DNA of 64,000 nucleotides from JBBPZA01 sp963728925 (GTDB taxonomy: Bacteria; Actinomycetota; Thermoleophilia; Solirubrobacterales; Solirubrobacteraceae). Of this stretch, positions 50,568-60,471 are shown one piece after another. The DNA lies in contig CAVSMB010000031.1 in NCBI GenBank assembly GCA_963728925.1, positions 186,001-250,000 of the forward strand, written 5' to 3'. Made by a program: the position numbers and the translations under genes. The notes beneath the pieces are model-generated. The model had not been told where the DNA came from, did not search any database, and saw only the letters and a program-made list of their open reading frames with translations. Position 1 is the stretch's first letter. The number at the start of each line of letters is the position of its first letter.

Positions 50568-50910
50568 TTGAGCCTCAAAACAGTCGGTGATCTGCTCCTG
50601 CATCTTCCGGCGGTGCGCATCGACCGGATGGTGCATGATCTCGATCGGATCGAGTTGTGGGTCGCGCCGCGCGGCGACCATGCGGAGTGCCCGAGCTGCG
50701 GCGGCGCCTCGGCACGGGTGCACAGCCGCTACCTGCGTCAGCTTCACGATCTGGTCGGTGGGCGGTCGGCAGGTACTCATTCACCTGCGGGTGCGCCGGT
50801 ACTTCTGCGACGTAGCCGACGGCGGGGTGCGGACCTTTGTTGAGCAGGTGCCGGACCTGGCCCGCCGGCACGGGCGCCGCACCGGGGTGCTGCAGCGCGC
50901 TGCTTGCCAC
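50568..50910 (+). pseudogene. ISL3-family transposase, N-terminal fragment with a frameshift
   Basis: The first frame starts at TTG and holds the zinc-finger start: DRIELWVAPRGDHAECPSCG, then ARVHSRYLRQLHDL. Near 50755 the frame changes to VGGRQVLIHLRVRRYFCDVA, VRTFVEQVPDLARRHGRRTG. The catalytic part is missing after about 50910. Confidence 0.75.
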
Positions 50911-51520
50911 CAGCACCTACCGGCCCAAGCGGCGCGCCGCACGCCGCACCGACAACACCGCCGCGTAAACGCCGAACACCAACGGAGGCACACGCACAGG
51001 GCAGAGGGGCGCGACCGGTCATCCGGTCGCGCCCCTCGCTCCACTGGGATGAGTAGTAGCCCACGCAGGCCACGCAGCTCGCTGTCCGGCCGAGTCGCGC
51101 GGCTGCCGGCCCTCCTTCCACTGCACGTCGACCGTGGCGGGGTCGAACCCACGCCCCGGCGGATCGACGGCAGAATCCGCACCGTCACCAGGTCGTCCAC
51201 CACGAGCCGCTTATGGAACAGCTCGGCGTCAGTGATCTTGCGCGGGCGGCCAGGACCGCGCCGGTCGATGAAGAACTCGTCAGCCAGGACGTAGAGTCCG
51301 ATCAGGACGAGTCGAGGCAGGCGGGCACGATGGCCACCTCCACGTAGTCGACGGTGCAACAGAACACCGCCTGCTTCGACAGCTCCCCTAACCAGCCCTC
51401 GCCCGGCCTATAAGGAATCGATCATCTAGATGCGTGATTCCATGTCGAGAAGCGCTGACCGGCTCCGCTCACCAGGTGAAGGGCCTCGACAGGCGCGGCC
51501 CACGACACCAGGAGACGACG
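50911..51520. other. Scrambled remnants of transposon genes, including an IS982-like fragment
   Basis: On the minus strand, 51200-51359 reads LYVLADEFFIDRRGPGRPRK, ITDAEL, the N-terminus of IS982-type transposases. It runs directly into a different frame whose end (GRGFDPATVDVQWKEGRQPR, then AAWPAWATTHPSG) is a gene tail I do not recognise, with its stop inside the hairpin at 51005-51036. No complete gene is present before the YCII gene. Confidence 0.55.
51005..51036 (-). terminator. Strong hairpin terminator
   Basis: A perfect 14-base stem (51005-51018 and 51023-51036) closes a 4-base loop. The loop contains the stop codon of the unidentified gene tail on the minus strand. Confidence 0.65.
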
Positions 51521-51940
51521 ATGCCGAAGTACCTGCTGCTCAAGCGCTACCGCGGCGGCCCGGAGCCGCACCGTCCCGTGCCGCCGATCGACCAGTGGGC
51601 GCCCGAGGACGTGGAGGCGCATATGGCCTTCCAGAATCACGTCAGCGAGCTGCTCGAGGACAACGGCGAGTACGTCGACGCACAGGCACTCACGCCGGCG
51701 CGCACCTGGGTGCGCTACGGCGGCCCGGACGCCGCCCCCGTCACCACCGACGGCCCCCACCCCGAAACCAGCGACCTCGTCGCCGGCTGGTGGATGATCG
51801 ACGTCGATTCGCACGAGCGTGCGGTCGAGCTCGCGGCCTACGTCTCCTCCGAGCCCGGCCCGGGCGGCGAGCCGCTGTACGAGTGGATCGACGTCCGGGA
51901 GGTCATGTGGGAGCGTCCTCGGACGACTGACGCGGCGTGA
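51521..51940 (+). CDS. YCII/DGPF-domain protein, partner of the ECF42 sigma
   Basis: The ATG at 51521, with CAGGAGACGACG in front, gives 139 residues. It starts MPKYLLLKRYRGG and has the motif VTTDGPHPETSDLVAGWWMI, a variant of the DGPF motif. The chain ends at DVREVMWERP. Genes for DGPF proteins usually accompany ECF42 sigma factors, as here: the stop overlaps the sigma start (GTGA). The proteins' molecular function is unresolved. Confidence 0.88.
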   Translation: MPKYLLLKRYRGGPEPHRPVPPIDQWAPEDVEAHMAFQNHVSELLEDNGEYVDAQALTPARTWVRYGGPDAAPVTTDGPHPETSDLVAGWWMIDVDSHERAVELAAYVSSEPGPGGEPLYEWIDVREVMWERPRTTDAA

Positions 51941-53139
51941 TCGACGAGCCGACGCGACGGCTGGACGAGGGCGCGCTGCGCGCCCTCGTCCCGCGGGTGC
52001 TCCCAGGCCTGGTCCGGCGGGGCGAGGACTTCGATGCCGCTGAGGACGCGCTGCAGGAGGCGCTGCTGGAGGCGCTGCGAGTGTGGCCCGAGCACCCGCC
52101 GCGCGACCCGCGCGCGTGGCTGACGACGGTCGCGACGCGGCGGCTCGTCGACGCCCGCCGCAGCGAGGCCGCCCGCCACCGCCGCGAGGAGACTACACAC
52201 GCCGAGCCGCAGCCCGCCGCCACCGAGGAGGGCGACGACACCCTCTTCCTGCTCTTCTGCTGCTGCTACCCCGACCTCGCGCCCGCCTCCCAGGTGGCGC
52301 TGACCCTGCGCGCCGTCGGCGGCCTCACCACCCGGGAGATCGCCGACGCCTTCTACGTGCCGGAGGCCACGATGGCGCAGCGGATCAGCCGGGCCAAGCG
52401 CGCCCTGCAGGGGCGCCGCCTGGACCAGCCCGGTGACCTCGCCGTCGTGCTGCGCGTGCTCTACCTCGTCTACACGGCCGGCCACGCGGGCCGGGTGGAC
52501 CTGGCGCGCGAGGCGATCCGGCTCGCCCGCCAACTCACCCTCGCCACCGAGGAACCGGAGGCGCGCGGGCTGCTCGCACTGATGCTCCTCAACCACGCCC
52601 GCCTCCCGGCGCGATTCGACTCAGAGGGTCGCATCGTCACGCTCGACCGGCAGGACCGTGGCCTGTGGGACACCCGCGAGATCGCCGAGGGCGTGCGCGT
52701 CCTGCAATCGGCGCTCGCCGTTCAGCGCCCCGGGCGCTACCAGATCGAGGCCGCGATCGCCGCCCTGCACGACGACGCGGCCAGCGCCGAGGAGGCCGAC
52801 TGGCCGCAGATCCTCGCCTGGTACGACGATCTCGTCGCCCTCACCGACGACCCGGTGCGCCAGGACCCCGCCGCCGTGCTCGGCCGCGCGGTCGCGGCCG
52901 GCCACGTCCTCGGTCCCGCCGCGGGGCTGCGCGAGACCGACCGGCTGCGCGACGTGATCGGCGAGCGGCACCGCTGGCACGCCGTTCGTGGCCACCTGCA
53001 CGAGCTCGACGGCGACCTGCCCGCCGCCGCTGCGGCCTACGCCGAGGCCGCCCGCCGGGCCACGAACCTCCCCGAACGCGACCACCTGGTCCGCCAGGCC
53101 GCCCGCGCGCGGGCCGCCGAGCTACCGTCGAGCACATGA
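51937..53139 (+). CDS. ECF42-type RNA polymerase sigma factor with a TPR-like C-terminal domain
   Basis: The 400-residue protein has region 2 (FDAAEDALQEALLEALRVWP, DPRAWLTTVATRRLVDARRS) and region 4 (VGGLTTREIADAFYVPEATM, AQRISRAKRAL). A C-terminal helical extension of more than 200 residues follows (LARQLTLATEEPEARGLLAL, HRWHAVRGHLHELDGDLPAA). Length and neighbour define the ECF42 group, in which the extension replaces an anti-sigma factor as the control element. Its likely targets include its own YCII operon. Confidence 0.92.
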   Translation: MIDEPTRRLDEGALRALVPRVLPGLVRRGEDFDAAEDALQEALLEALRVWPEHPPRDPRAWLTTVATRRLVDARRSEAARHRREETTHAEPQPAATEEGDDTLFLLFCCCYPDLAPASQVALTLRAVGGLTTREIADAFYVPEATMAQRISRAKRALQGRRLDQPGDLAVVLRVLYLVYTAGHAGRVDLAREAIRLARQLTLATEEPEARGLLALMLLNHARLPARFDSEGRIVTLDRQDRGLWDTREIAEGVRVLQSALAVQRPGRYQIEAAIAALHDDAASAEEADWPQILAWYDDLVALTDDPVRQDPAAVLGRAVAAGHVLGPAAGLRETDRLRDVIGERHRWHAVRGHLHELDGDLPAAAAAYAEAARRATNLPERDHLVRQAARARAAELPSST

Positions 53140-53147
53140 CGATCCCA

Positions 53148-53303
53148 CCGCGCCCAGCCCTCGCTGGTCAGCAGCTCGCGCGCGGCGTCATCTAGCCGTT
53201 GGCGGGTAACGTCGCGACGGCACTGGCGCTCGGCCTCGCTGAGTGGTGCCCGTCGGCGTCGCAGCGTGCCAGCCGGCGCCGGCGTGGTGGTGTTGGTAGC
53301 CAC
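53148..53303 (-). pseudogene. N-terminal fragment of an ArdC-like antirestriction protein
   Basis: A GTG at 53303 behind AAAGGAG opens VATNTTTPAPAGTLRRRRAP, LSEAERQCRRDVTRQRLDDA and ARELLTSEGWARW. This is the usual start of the ArdC-N (DUF1738) proteins of conjugative elements. The similarity stops at 53148, next to the sigma gene, so the body is lost. Confidence 0.6.
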
Positions 53304-53437
53304 GGAGAGCTCCTTTCCGCTAGGGCCCCGCCCGTCGCGGGGCCGATGCCGCCCACCCGCACCCGCAGGGGTGCGAACCTGGGGCGGCTCGGAACCGCGA
53401 CGGGCACGGCACGCTCCCTCACCCCCGATGCGAACAT

Positions 53438-53821
53438 GTGTTCGTGGGAGAGCACGGGTCGCCGTACACGCGCTTCCGCCTCGCGCTCGCGGCCCCAAAC
53501 CCGCTGCTGGTCACCGCCGCCGCGCTCGAGCTCGGGCGCCTAGCGCTCGCCGCCGCGCTCGCGGTATGCCTGGTCTACCGTGACCACGACCGCGAGCGCT
53601 GCGAGCGCGCCGCCGTGCGCTGGCTCGCGCGGTTCTGCCAGGAGACCCCCGGCGTCGCCGTACGCGACGCCCAGCTCGCCCTCGCGGCCCTAGCCGCGCT
53701 GACCGGGCCCGCCCGGCATGGCGCCGCTCGCGCCCTCGCCGAGCTCACCGAGGCCTACGGCCACGACGACGTCGCCCAAATCCTCCACGAATGGCTCGAC
53801 GACCGACCCGGCGCTACATAA
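53438..53821 (+). CDS. Helical protein typical of actinobacterial mobile islands, function unknown
   Basis: The 127-residue product (GTG start, perhaps at 53444) reads HGSPYTRFRLALAAPNPLLV, AAALELGRLALAAALAVCLV and WLARFCQETPGVAVRDAQLA. All-helical proteins of this kind are found beside ArdC-like and recombinase genes in related genomes. I cannot give a function. It is divergent from the ArdC fragment and was probably carried with it. Confidence 0.6.
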   Translation: MFVGEHGSPYTRFRLALAAPNPLLVTAAALELGRLALAAALAVCLVYRDHDRERCERAAVRWLARFCQETPGVAVRDAQLALAALAALTGPARHGAARALAELTEAYGHDDVAQILHEWLDDRPGAT

Positions 53822-53848
53822 GCACCACGCGTGGTTCTGTGCCCGTTG

Positions 53849-54910
53849 TCAGCGGCGGCCGCGATCGGCGCTTGCGAGCGTGTCGAGCTCTTGGAGGGAA
53901 AGCCCGGAGCCGATCGCCACGCAGGTCAGGGGCGACTCGGCGACGTGGACGGGGAGTTGAGTCTCGCCCGCCACGCGGTCGGGGAAGGCGCGCAGCAGCG
54001 ATCCGCCCCCGGCCATGAGGACGCCGTACTGGGCGATGTCGCCGCCCAGCTCGGGCGGCGTGTCCTCGAGCGTCGCGTGGATCGCGGCGAGGATCTCGAC
54101 GAGGCGAGGCTCGATCGCCCCACGCACCTCTTCGCTGCCGAGCTCGAGCTGTCTGGGTAGTCCGTTGAGGAGGTCGCGGCCGCGGACCTCGGCGGTCACC
54201 TCGGGCTCAAGCGCCGCGGCCGAGCCCAGCGCGATCTTGATCGCCTCGGCGCTCTGGGACCCGATCGCCACGCGATGCTCAGACCGGATGTGCGCGGCGA
54301 TCGCCTCATCGAGGTCATACCCGCCGACACGCACCGAGCGCGACACGACGATGCCCCCCAGCGAGATGACGGCGACGTCGGTCGTCCCGCCGCCCACGTC
54401 GACCACCATCCGTCCCACCGGCTCGGCGATCGCCAGCCCGGCGCCGATCGCCGCTGCGATCGGCTCCTCGATCAGGTGAACGCGCCGCGCTCCGGCCGAC
54501 AGCGAAGCCTCCTCGATCGCTCGCCGCTCGACGTCGGTGATCCCCGACGGCGCGCACATCACCAGTCGCGGATGCACCCACCGGCTCTGCAGCACCTTGG
54601 CGATGAAGTGGCGAAGCATCTGCTCGGTGACCTCGAAGTCAGCGATCACCCCATGGCGCAGCGGCCGCGTGGCCGAGATCGACGCCGGCGTCCGCCCGAT
54701 CATCTGCTCGGCCTCGATCCCAACCGCGTACACCTGGCGCGTCGCCTCGTCGAGCGCAACCACCGACGGCTCGGACAGCACGATCCCACGGTCGCGGACG
54801 TACACGACCGTGTTCGCCGTCCCGAGATCGATCGCCATGTCCCGCACCGGCCGCGGCCACCACCAGCCCGCACGCCGCACCGCCGACCCCCTACGCGCTC
54901 TCGATGCCAC
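53849..54910 (-). CDS. mreB: Rod shape-determining protein MreB (isolated copy)
   Basis: The 353-residue frame includes MAIDLGTANTVVYVRDRGIV (phosphate 1), APSGITDVERRAIEEAS, MVVDVGGGTTDVAVISLGGI (phosphate 2) and YGVLMAGGGSLLRAFPDRVA. This is the complete actin fold of MreB. The first 24 residues before MAIDLG are basic and may be partly spurious; the true start could be the ATG at 54838. There are no mreC/mreD genes beside it. It lies between mobile-element remnants, so it may be an extra, transferred or sporulation-type copy. Confidence 0.9.
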   Translation of the reverse strand: MASRARRGSAVRRAGWWWPRPVRDMAIDLGTANTVVYVRDRGIVLSEPSVVALDEATRQVYAVGIEAEQMIGRTPASISATRPLRHGVIADFEVTEQMLRHFIAKVLQSRWVHPRLVMCAPSGITDVERRAIEEASLSAGARRVHLIEEPIAAAIGAGLAIAEPVGRMVVDVGGGTTDVAVISLGGIVVSRSVRVGGYDLDEAIAAHIRSEHRVAIGSQSAEAIKIALGSAAALEPEVTAEVRGRDLLNGLPRQLELGSEEVRGAIEPRLVEILAAIHATLEDTPPELGGDIAQYGVLMAGGGSLLRAFPDRVAGETQLPVHVAESPLTCVAIGSGLSLQELDTLASADRGRR

Positions 54911-55231
54911 CTCGACAGCGTCGCAGAGCCACGCGCCTCACCGAGGCACCGCGTCATGACCGCTGACAGCGGCTCCAGGCCCGCCGGCTCAAACCCCACC
55001 CGAGACCGGAGAGGCGCGCAATCCAGTCACCCAGGCGCGACCAGCACCACGACGCGCAGCCGCGCCAGCGCCCGGTCGAGCCGCTCAAGCGACCGGGCCT
55101 GCGACTCGGGCACCCGATACCCCGCATTGCGCGCCAGCGTTTCCCGCGCCGGCCTCGGGTGTGGATGGACAGTCGAATGACAGTGGTCTGGCCACGCGTG
55201 TCAGCGACCGCCCGTTCGATGCGGCGGCGTA
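54911..55231. other. Gap of 320 bases with a short unrecognised reading frame
   Basis: On the minus strand about 40 codons ending near 55030 read ETLARNAGYRVPESQARSLE, RLDRALARLRVVVLVAPG. They have gene-like codon use but no start and no recognised family. Nothing else is seen. Confidence 0.4.
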
Positions 55232-56117
55232 TCAGCGGTCGAGCGCCTCGAGCGCGGCGCGGCGGTCCTCGAGCTCGGAGCGGGCGTAGCGGCGGGTGGT
55301 CTTGACGTCGGCGTGGCCGAGGACGTCGGCGACGAGCGCGAGGTCGCGGCCGTGGTCGCGGACCAGCCGCGTCGAGAGCGTGTGCCGCAGCCCGTGCGCG
55401 GTCTCCTGTACGTCGGCGGCCGCCATGACCTTCGCGACGAGCTTGGTGATCGAGCGGACCGAGAGTTGTTGGCCGGTGCGGGAGATCCACAGCGGTCCGC
55501 GATCGCGCGCCGGGGCCGTCGGGTGGCGTTCGCGGTCGACGAGCCATGCTCGCAGCGCGGCTCGGGCGGAGCGGTTGAGTGAAACGACGCGGCGGCGGTC
55601 GGCCTTGCCATGGCGGACGACCAGCTCGCCGATGCGCTGGGTCAGGCGCACGTCGCCGGAGTCCAGGTCAGCGAGTTCGCCGATCCGCAGGCCGGTGCGC
55701 AGGAGAAGTTCCATGATCGCGCGGTCGCGGCTCGAGCGCAGGCGATCGGTTTCGCGCTGCACGGCGCGCAGCTGCTCCGGTGAGAGCGCGCGGCGCGCGG
55801 GCGGGTCGAGCTCGACGCGCGGCACACGCGGCGCCGGTAGTGCTCGTGAGTCCAGCAGCGAGCTCGCTGCGGCGAGCGCGAGATTGACCGTCGAGGGTGC
55901 GAGGCCGCGTTCGACGAGCCGTCGGCGCCAGTCGCCGAGTACCGCGCGGCGGTCATGCTCGCCGTCGGGCGCGAGGAAGGCCTTGAGCTCGTCGCCGCCG
56001 GCGAGATGCTCGACGAGCTCGCCCTACCCAGCGCCGGGAGCTGGTGCGGGTGCGGGCGGCGAGCGCCTGGCGCTCGAGCCAGCGGTCGTAGCCCGCGAGG
56101 ACCTGATCGGCGGGCAT
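55232..56117 (-). pseudogene. Tyrosine recombinase (Xer type) with a frameshift in the N-terminal domain
   Basis: The catalytic domain is complete in one frame: RTGLRIGELADLDSGDV (Arg), RHGKADRRR (Lys), AHGLRHTLSTRLV (His, Arg), VLGHADVKTTRRYAR (His, Tyr). The N-terminal SAM-like domain starts at the ATG at 56117 (MPADQVLAGYDRWLERQAL) but an extra G near 56030 moves the frame. It resumes as GELVEHLAGGDELKAFLAPD and WRRRLVERGLAPSTVNLALA. A shorter product from a GTG at 55825 would lack core DNA-binding. It is probably the integrase of a decayed island. Confidence 0.8.
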
Positions 56118-56272
56118 GCGCGGATCTTGTCGGAACCACCGGACGGCCGACTCGCGCTGCCGACGGGCGCGTTCTGCGCCGCCCGGAGGCCGTGGGGTTC
56201 TGAGAATGCTGTTTGTCAGCACCACCCCACAGTCCCGCGAGCAGGACGGCGGCACCGGCGTGTGGATTCAGA

Positions 56273-58092
56273 CCTAGATCAGTGGGTAGTGGTGGCTGAC
56301 TCTTGCTGAGGGTCTGGTGAGGGCTTGTGCGAAGGCCCTCTTGAGTTGGAAAAACCCCGCAAACACGGGGCTTTTCCGTCCGCCTTGACTGTCAGGGTGC
56401 GGGTTGTGAGACCTGGTTGTGACGGTGAGGCGGGGTCACCCGGGGGGTGATTGGCGTTAACGGTGCCAGACGCCCCGGACGGCTGATCATCCGCGCGGAT
56501 GATCCGACGCTCACCCCCTACGCCGGGCTGGCGATCTCGGGCGAGCTGGCGCACCGGCTCGGGCTGGCGGGGCTGATCGACGCCGAGCTGGCCGTGGAGC
56601 GGCGCGCCCGGCCGGTGAAGGTCCGCCGCCGCGGCCTCTCGCCCGGCGAGCTGGTGGTCGCGGTGGCTGAGTGCCAGCTGGTCGGCGGCGCGTTCTTTGA
56701 CCACATCGAGGACGTGCGCGCTGACCGCGCCGGCGCCGCGCTGCGCGCGGTCGGCGCCACGCCGTCGGCGCCGACGGCCTTGCAGAACGCCAAGCGCTTC
56801 CGGCGCGTGCACTGCCAGCGGATCGAGCGCGCGGCTGCGCGCGCGGGTGAGCGTCTGGACCGGGCGCTGGGACGCGACGGCGGCGAGCCGCCGACCGTCG
56901 ATCTGGACGCAACCCAGGTGACCGTCTACGGCGCTTGCAAGCAGGGCGCCGCACGCAGCCGTCACGGCCACATGAGCTACGCGCCGCATGTGGCGTTCTG
57001 GGCCGAGCGCGGCCGCGCGCTGAGCAGCGAGCTGGTCGGCGGCAATCGCGAGAAGCTCACCGGCGCCGAGTGCGCGCGGATCGCCAGCCGGGCGCTTTCG
57101 CTGCTGCCGGCAGGGCACGCGCCGGCGACGTTCCGGATCGACTCGGCCTACTACCAGGTCGAGCTGCTGCAGCGGCTGCGCGCCGAGTGCTCGCGCTTCA
57201 CCGTCTCGGTGCCGCGCAACCAGGCGATGTGGAAGAAGCTGGCCGAGATCCCCGAGAGCGCCTGGACCGACGCGCTCGATATGCCCGGCGCGCAGGTCGC
57301 CGAGACCGCCTACCGTCCCGAGGGCTGGAAGCACGAACCGCTGCGGCTGATCGTCAGGCGCGTCCCGTTCACCGCATCGGAGATCGCCAAGCGCAAGGGT
57401 TCGCGGCGGCTGAAGACGATCCACCCCGCCCAGCTTCAGCTCGCGCTCGAGGGCAAGGCCGCGTCGGTCTACGGCTACTCGTTCATCCTCAGCGACCTCC
57501 ACTGGCAGCCCGCCGTCTGGATCGAGCACTTCCACCGCCACCGCGCGCAGATCGAGGAGCGCCTGAAGGAGGCCAAGCTCGGCCAGGCGCTGCGGCACCT
57601 GCCCTCCGGCAACGAACACGCCAACCGTGTCTGGCTCGCCGCCGCGCTGCTGGCGCTCAACCTGACCGCCTTCTGCTGCGACCTCTGTCCCGCCGCGGGC
57701 GCGTCGGGCAAGGCGCCCGAGGACGCGCCGCTACGCCGGGCCGCCAAGACGCTACGACGGTTGCTGTTCAACGTGCCCGCCCGCATCGCGCGCAGTGGCC
57801 GGCGCACGATCCTGCACCTGCCACAGGGCTTCCGTCACACCCGCGTCTTCCAGGCCACGATCGACGCGGTCTACGCGCTGCCGCCCTGATCCAACAAAGC
57901 TCCCCGCCGCCGACATCGACCGTCCGCAGCACCGCCCAGCTCGGCGACCTCGAGAACGAGCGCGATCGGCGCCCCCGCCCCGGCTCACACCACCCCGAGC
58001 AAACCAACACCTCCTCGACCACGCGCCCGCCATCATCCGACAATCAAACCAGCCGCCAACACGACCCCCGCAGCGTTACTCACTGATCTAGG
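56273..58092 (+). mobile_element. IS1380-family insertion sequence, complete
   Basis: The 1820-base element has terminal inverted repeats CCTAGATCAGTG(G/A)GTA at both ends and a perfect 5-base target duplication TCAGA (56268-56272 and 58093-58097). It carries one intact transposase gene, so it is likely a recent insertion. The flanks hold no recognisable gene. Confidence 0.92.
56447..57889 (+). CDS. IS1380-family transposase
   Basis: The 480-residue protein starts with GTG. The DDE catalytic residues are seen in TVDLDATQVTVYGACKQG (Asp), ATFRIDSAYYQVELLQRL (Asp) and AQIEERLKEAKLGQALRHLP (Glu). The N-terminal region has the family's PLTPYAGLAI-like start and helix-turn-helix. No frame break is present, so the enzyme should be active. 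Confidence 0.93.
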   Translation: MIGVNGARRPGRLIIRADDPTLTPYAGLAISGELAHRLGLAGLIDAELAVERRARPVKVRRRGLSPGELVVAVAECQLVGGAFFDHIEDVRADRAGAALRAVGATPSAPTALQNAKRFRRVHCQRIERAAARAGERLDRALGRDGGEPPTVDLDATQVTVYGACKQGAARSRHGHMSYAPHVAFWAERGRALSSELVGGNREKLTGAECARIASRALSLLPAGHAPATFRIDSAYYQVELLQRLRAECSRFTVSVPRNQAMWKKLAEIPESAWTDALDMPGAQVAETAYRPEGWKHEPLRLIVRRVPFTASEIAKRKGSRRLKTIHPAQLQLALEGKAASVYGYSFILSDLHWQPAVWIEHFHRHRAQIEERLKEAKLGQALRHLPSGNEHANRVWLAAALLALNLTAFCCDLCPAAGASGKAPEDAPLRRAAKTLRRLLFNVPARIARSGRRTILHLPQGFRHTRVFQATIDAVYALPP

Positions 58093-58461
58093 TCAGACAC
58101 GGCGCAGAGTGTGGGGCTTGCTGCTCTCGGGGCGCCAAATCCGGAAAGACATCGCCGCGAGGCAAACTTCCGCTTCCTGGATAAGCAGGAGCGAGCGCGG
58201 CGACGAACCCCGACTTCTGCTTGTCGGGGCATGAAAATCATGCTCGGAGGGTTGCTGTCCGGTTCTGACCTTACGGTCGGGTGACCGGGACAGGGGCTTT
58301 CTGGGAGAACGCAGTCGGGCAGGCCGTTTTGGACGATGCGCTTCGAGCGCGGGCTTGTCTTTTTGGCCGCCCCTGCGACTTGCCCGGTTGTGCTGCGAGC
58401 ACGTATCGGTCGTTGTCGTTCGCCCGCTGGTTCTCCGGTCCATCGACGCGAGGAGGTTGTC
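58093..58461. other. Non-coding stretch between IS1380 and the IS110 remnant
   Basis: No gene is seen. IS110-type elements carry a non-coding region before the transposase that encodes a bridge RNA, so the part nearest the IS110 gene (about 58260-58461) may be that region. I cannot fold it reliably by eye. Confidence 0.4.
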
Positions 58462-59502
58462 GTGAAGGGGTCGGTCGGGAGAGCGATCGGGTTAGACGTG
58501 CATCGCGATTTCTGTGAGGTCGCGATCTGCGAGGAGGGTGTGGTGCGGTCGGCGGGGCGGATCGAGACGTCGCCGGACGTGCTCGAGCTGTTCGCCCAAA
58601 GCCTCGGGCGTGGGGATCGGGTGGCGTTGGAGGTGACCGGCGGTGCGTGGGAGATCGCGAGGATCCTCGAGCCGCACGTGCGCCGGGTGATCGTCGTGAG
58701 CCCTGATGACACGGGGATCCGCCAGGCGCGGGCGAAGACCGACCGGCTGGACGCGCGCACGTTGGCGAAGCTGCTGGCGGCCGGGGAGCTCGATGCGGTG
58801 TGGATGCCTGATGAGCGTTGCCGGGTGATGCGCCGCCGGCTCGCGCGCCGTGAGCAGTTGGTGCGCTCGCGGTCGCGGTCGAAGAACGAGATCCACGCGG
58901 TGCTGATGCGCCGGTTGAAGGGCCGCCCGCCGGTGTCGGATTTGTTCGGGGTCAAGGGACGCAAGTGGCTGGGTGAGCTGGAGCTGCCGGTCGAGGAGGC
59001 AGAGACGGTTCAGAGCGCGCTGCGTCACATCGGGTTTCTCGACGCAGAGATCGCCGAGGTCGAGCGGCTGATCGCGCGCGCGGCGCTGCGCTGGGCGGAC
59101 GCACGCCGGTTGATGACCGTGCCCGGGGTGAACGTGATCTGCGCGGCGTCGTTTCTGGCCGCGATCGGCGACGTCCGCCGGTTTCGGAGCGCGCGGCAGC
59201 TGGTCGCCTATCTCGGGCTTGACCCGAGGGTTCGCCAGTCCGGCAGCGAGCCCGCCCGCGGCGGCCGGATCTCCAAGCGAGGGAAAGTCGCGCAAGGAAG
59301 CGCTCCGCTCACTCAAGCGCTATCTCGCCCGCCGCGTCTGGAGGCTCCTGCGATCCGCGCCAGCGCCGAACGCCACGCCAGTCCCGCACGACATCCCCGA
59401 GAGGCGCAAGGCACGCGAAACCGTCCCCGGCAACGCTCCCCACTTCATGCCCTGCGTCACATAGTCAGATCTCGATTCCCGCAAACAGCGACAAGCGCTT
59501 GA
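58462..59502 (+). pseudogene. IS110-family transposase with a damaged C-terminus
   Basis: A GTG behind a perfect AGGAGG opens GSVGRAIGLDVHRDFCEVAI (DEDD Asp), VALEVTGGAWEIARIL (Glu) and RAKTDRLDARTLAKLLAAGE (Asp pair). The transposase_20 domain follows with LMTVPGVNVICAASFLAAIG and LVAYLGLDPRVRQSGSEPAR. After GRISKRGK the frame is lost. Another frame picks up at KEALRSLKRYLARRVWRLLR, a typical C-terminal piece. The catalytic Ser region is missing, so it is inactive. Confidence 0.82.
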
Positions 59503-59675
59503 CATAGGAGCGACATCGGTCGTCCGGAGCGGGCGCGCCGCGGACCCGCCTCGGGCGCTCGCATCAGGGCGCGAGAGCGGGCGTGTGGCGTCCTGCCTTC
59601 CGCGCAATCCAGGTCGCTCGCCTTGGAGGGCGCCGGCCGGCCGCGAACGATGAGCGGCCGGCCGACGGACGGGCT

Positions 59676-60311
59676 TTATGCAATCTGGATCGCGTGGTCG
59701 GTGCGGCGGACGCCGTCGCTGAGGACCGCCACGCCCAGCAGCACATAGCCGGCGCAGAGCACGGTGATTCCGAGCCACAACACCTCGGTGAACTGGATAG
59801 GGATCACGACCAGCGACAGGAGCCCGCAGATCAGCGGCGCGTACTGGCGCCATGACCCCCAGGCCGGCTGGCGCAGGGTCGCGACGCCGACCGCGATCAT
59901 GCCGCCGGCGAGGAGCAGCGTGGCCAGGCCGAATCCGGCGTCGACGATCGAGGGTCCGGTGTTCGAGGTGTGCTGATCGACGAACGGCAGCTGCAGCCAT
60001 TCGCACACGAACAGCAGTGCTAGGCCGGCGATGACGCAGCGCAGGCCGATGGTGCCGGGCCTGCTGTCGCCCGCCAGCCTGCCGCGCGCGAGGTACACGA
60101 CCCCGATGAGCATCAAGAGATGACAGACGGCGGCGAACACGGTGAACGGAAGGATCGCGTCGTGGGAGAACGGGTAGCGGACCAGGTCGTCCGGCGCGGA
60201 GCTGGTTCCCTGGACGACTGCTGACAGGAGAGCGCCGGCAATCGTGAGCAGTGCGCCGGCGATGAGGACGATGCCTCCACGTCTGCGATATGTGGTGAGT
60301 GAGTTGTTCAT
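59676..60311 (-). CDS. DUF4386-like membrane protein
   Basis: The ATG at 60311 gives 211 residues with about six membrane helices (IVLIAGALLTIAGALLSAVV; LPFTVFAAVCHLLMLIGVVY; IAGLALLFVCEWLQLPFV; LATLLLAGGMIAVGVATLR; LICGLLSLVVIPIQF; VLWLGITVLCAGYVLLGVAV). The pattern resembles DUF4386. The function is unknown. It is divergent from the histidine kinase and may be a target of that system. Confidence 0.72.
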   Translation of the reverse strand: MNNSLTTYRRRGGIVLIAGALLTIAGALLSAVVQGTSSAPDDLVRYPFSHDAILPFTVFAAVCHLLMLIGVVYLARGRLAGDSRPGTIGLRCVIAGLALLFVCEWLQLPFVDQHTSNTGPSIVDAGFGLATLLLAGGMIAVGVATLRQPAWGSWRQYAPLICGLLSLVVIPIQFTEVLWLGITVLCAGYVLLGVAVLSDGVRRTDHAIQIA

Positions 60312-60471
60312 GGTGCGGCAAGCTATGGCGGCGGGACCGTCGTGAAATCCGGGGTCGCGCGGAACTTGCGACGGCGCCAGCGCTGTTTGGCGGTCAGTGC
60401 TGGTACGTAGGCGGGCGTCCGTGCTGGCGCGGTTGCCCCGACCACCGCCGCTGGGGGACAATGGCGGTAAA

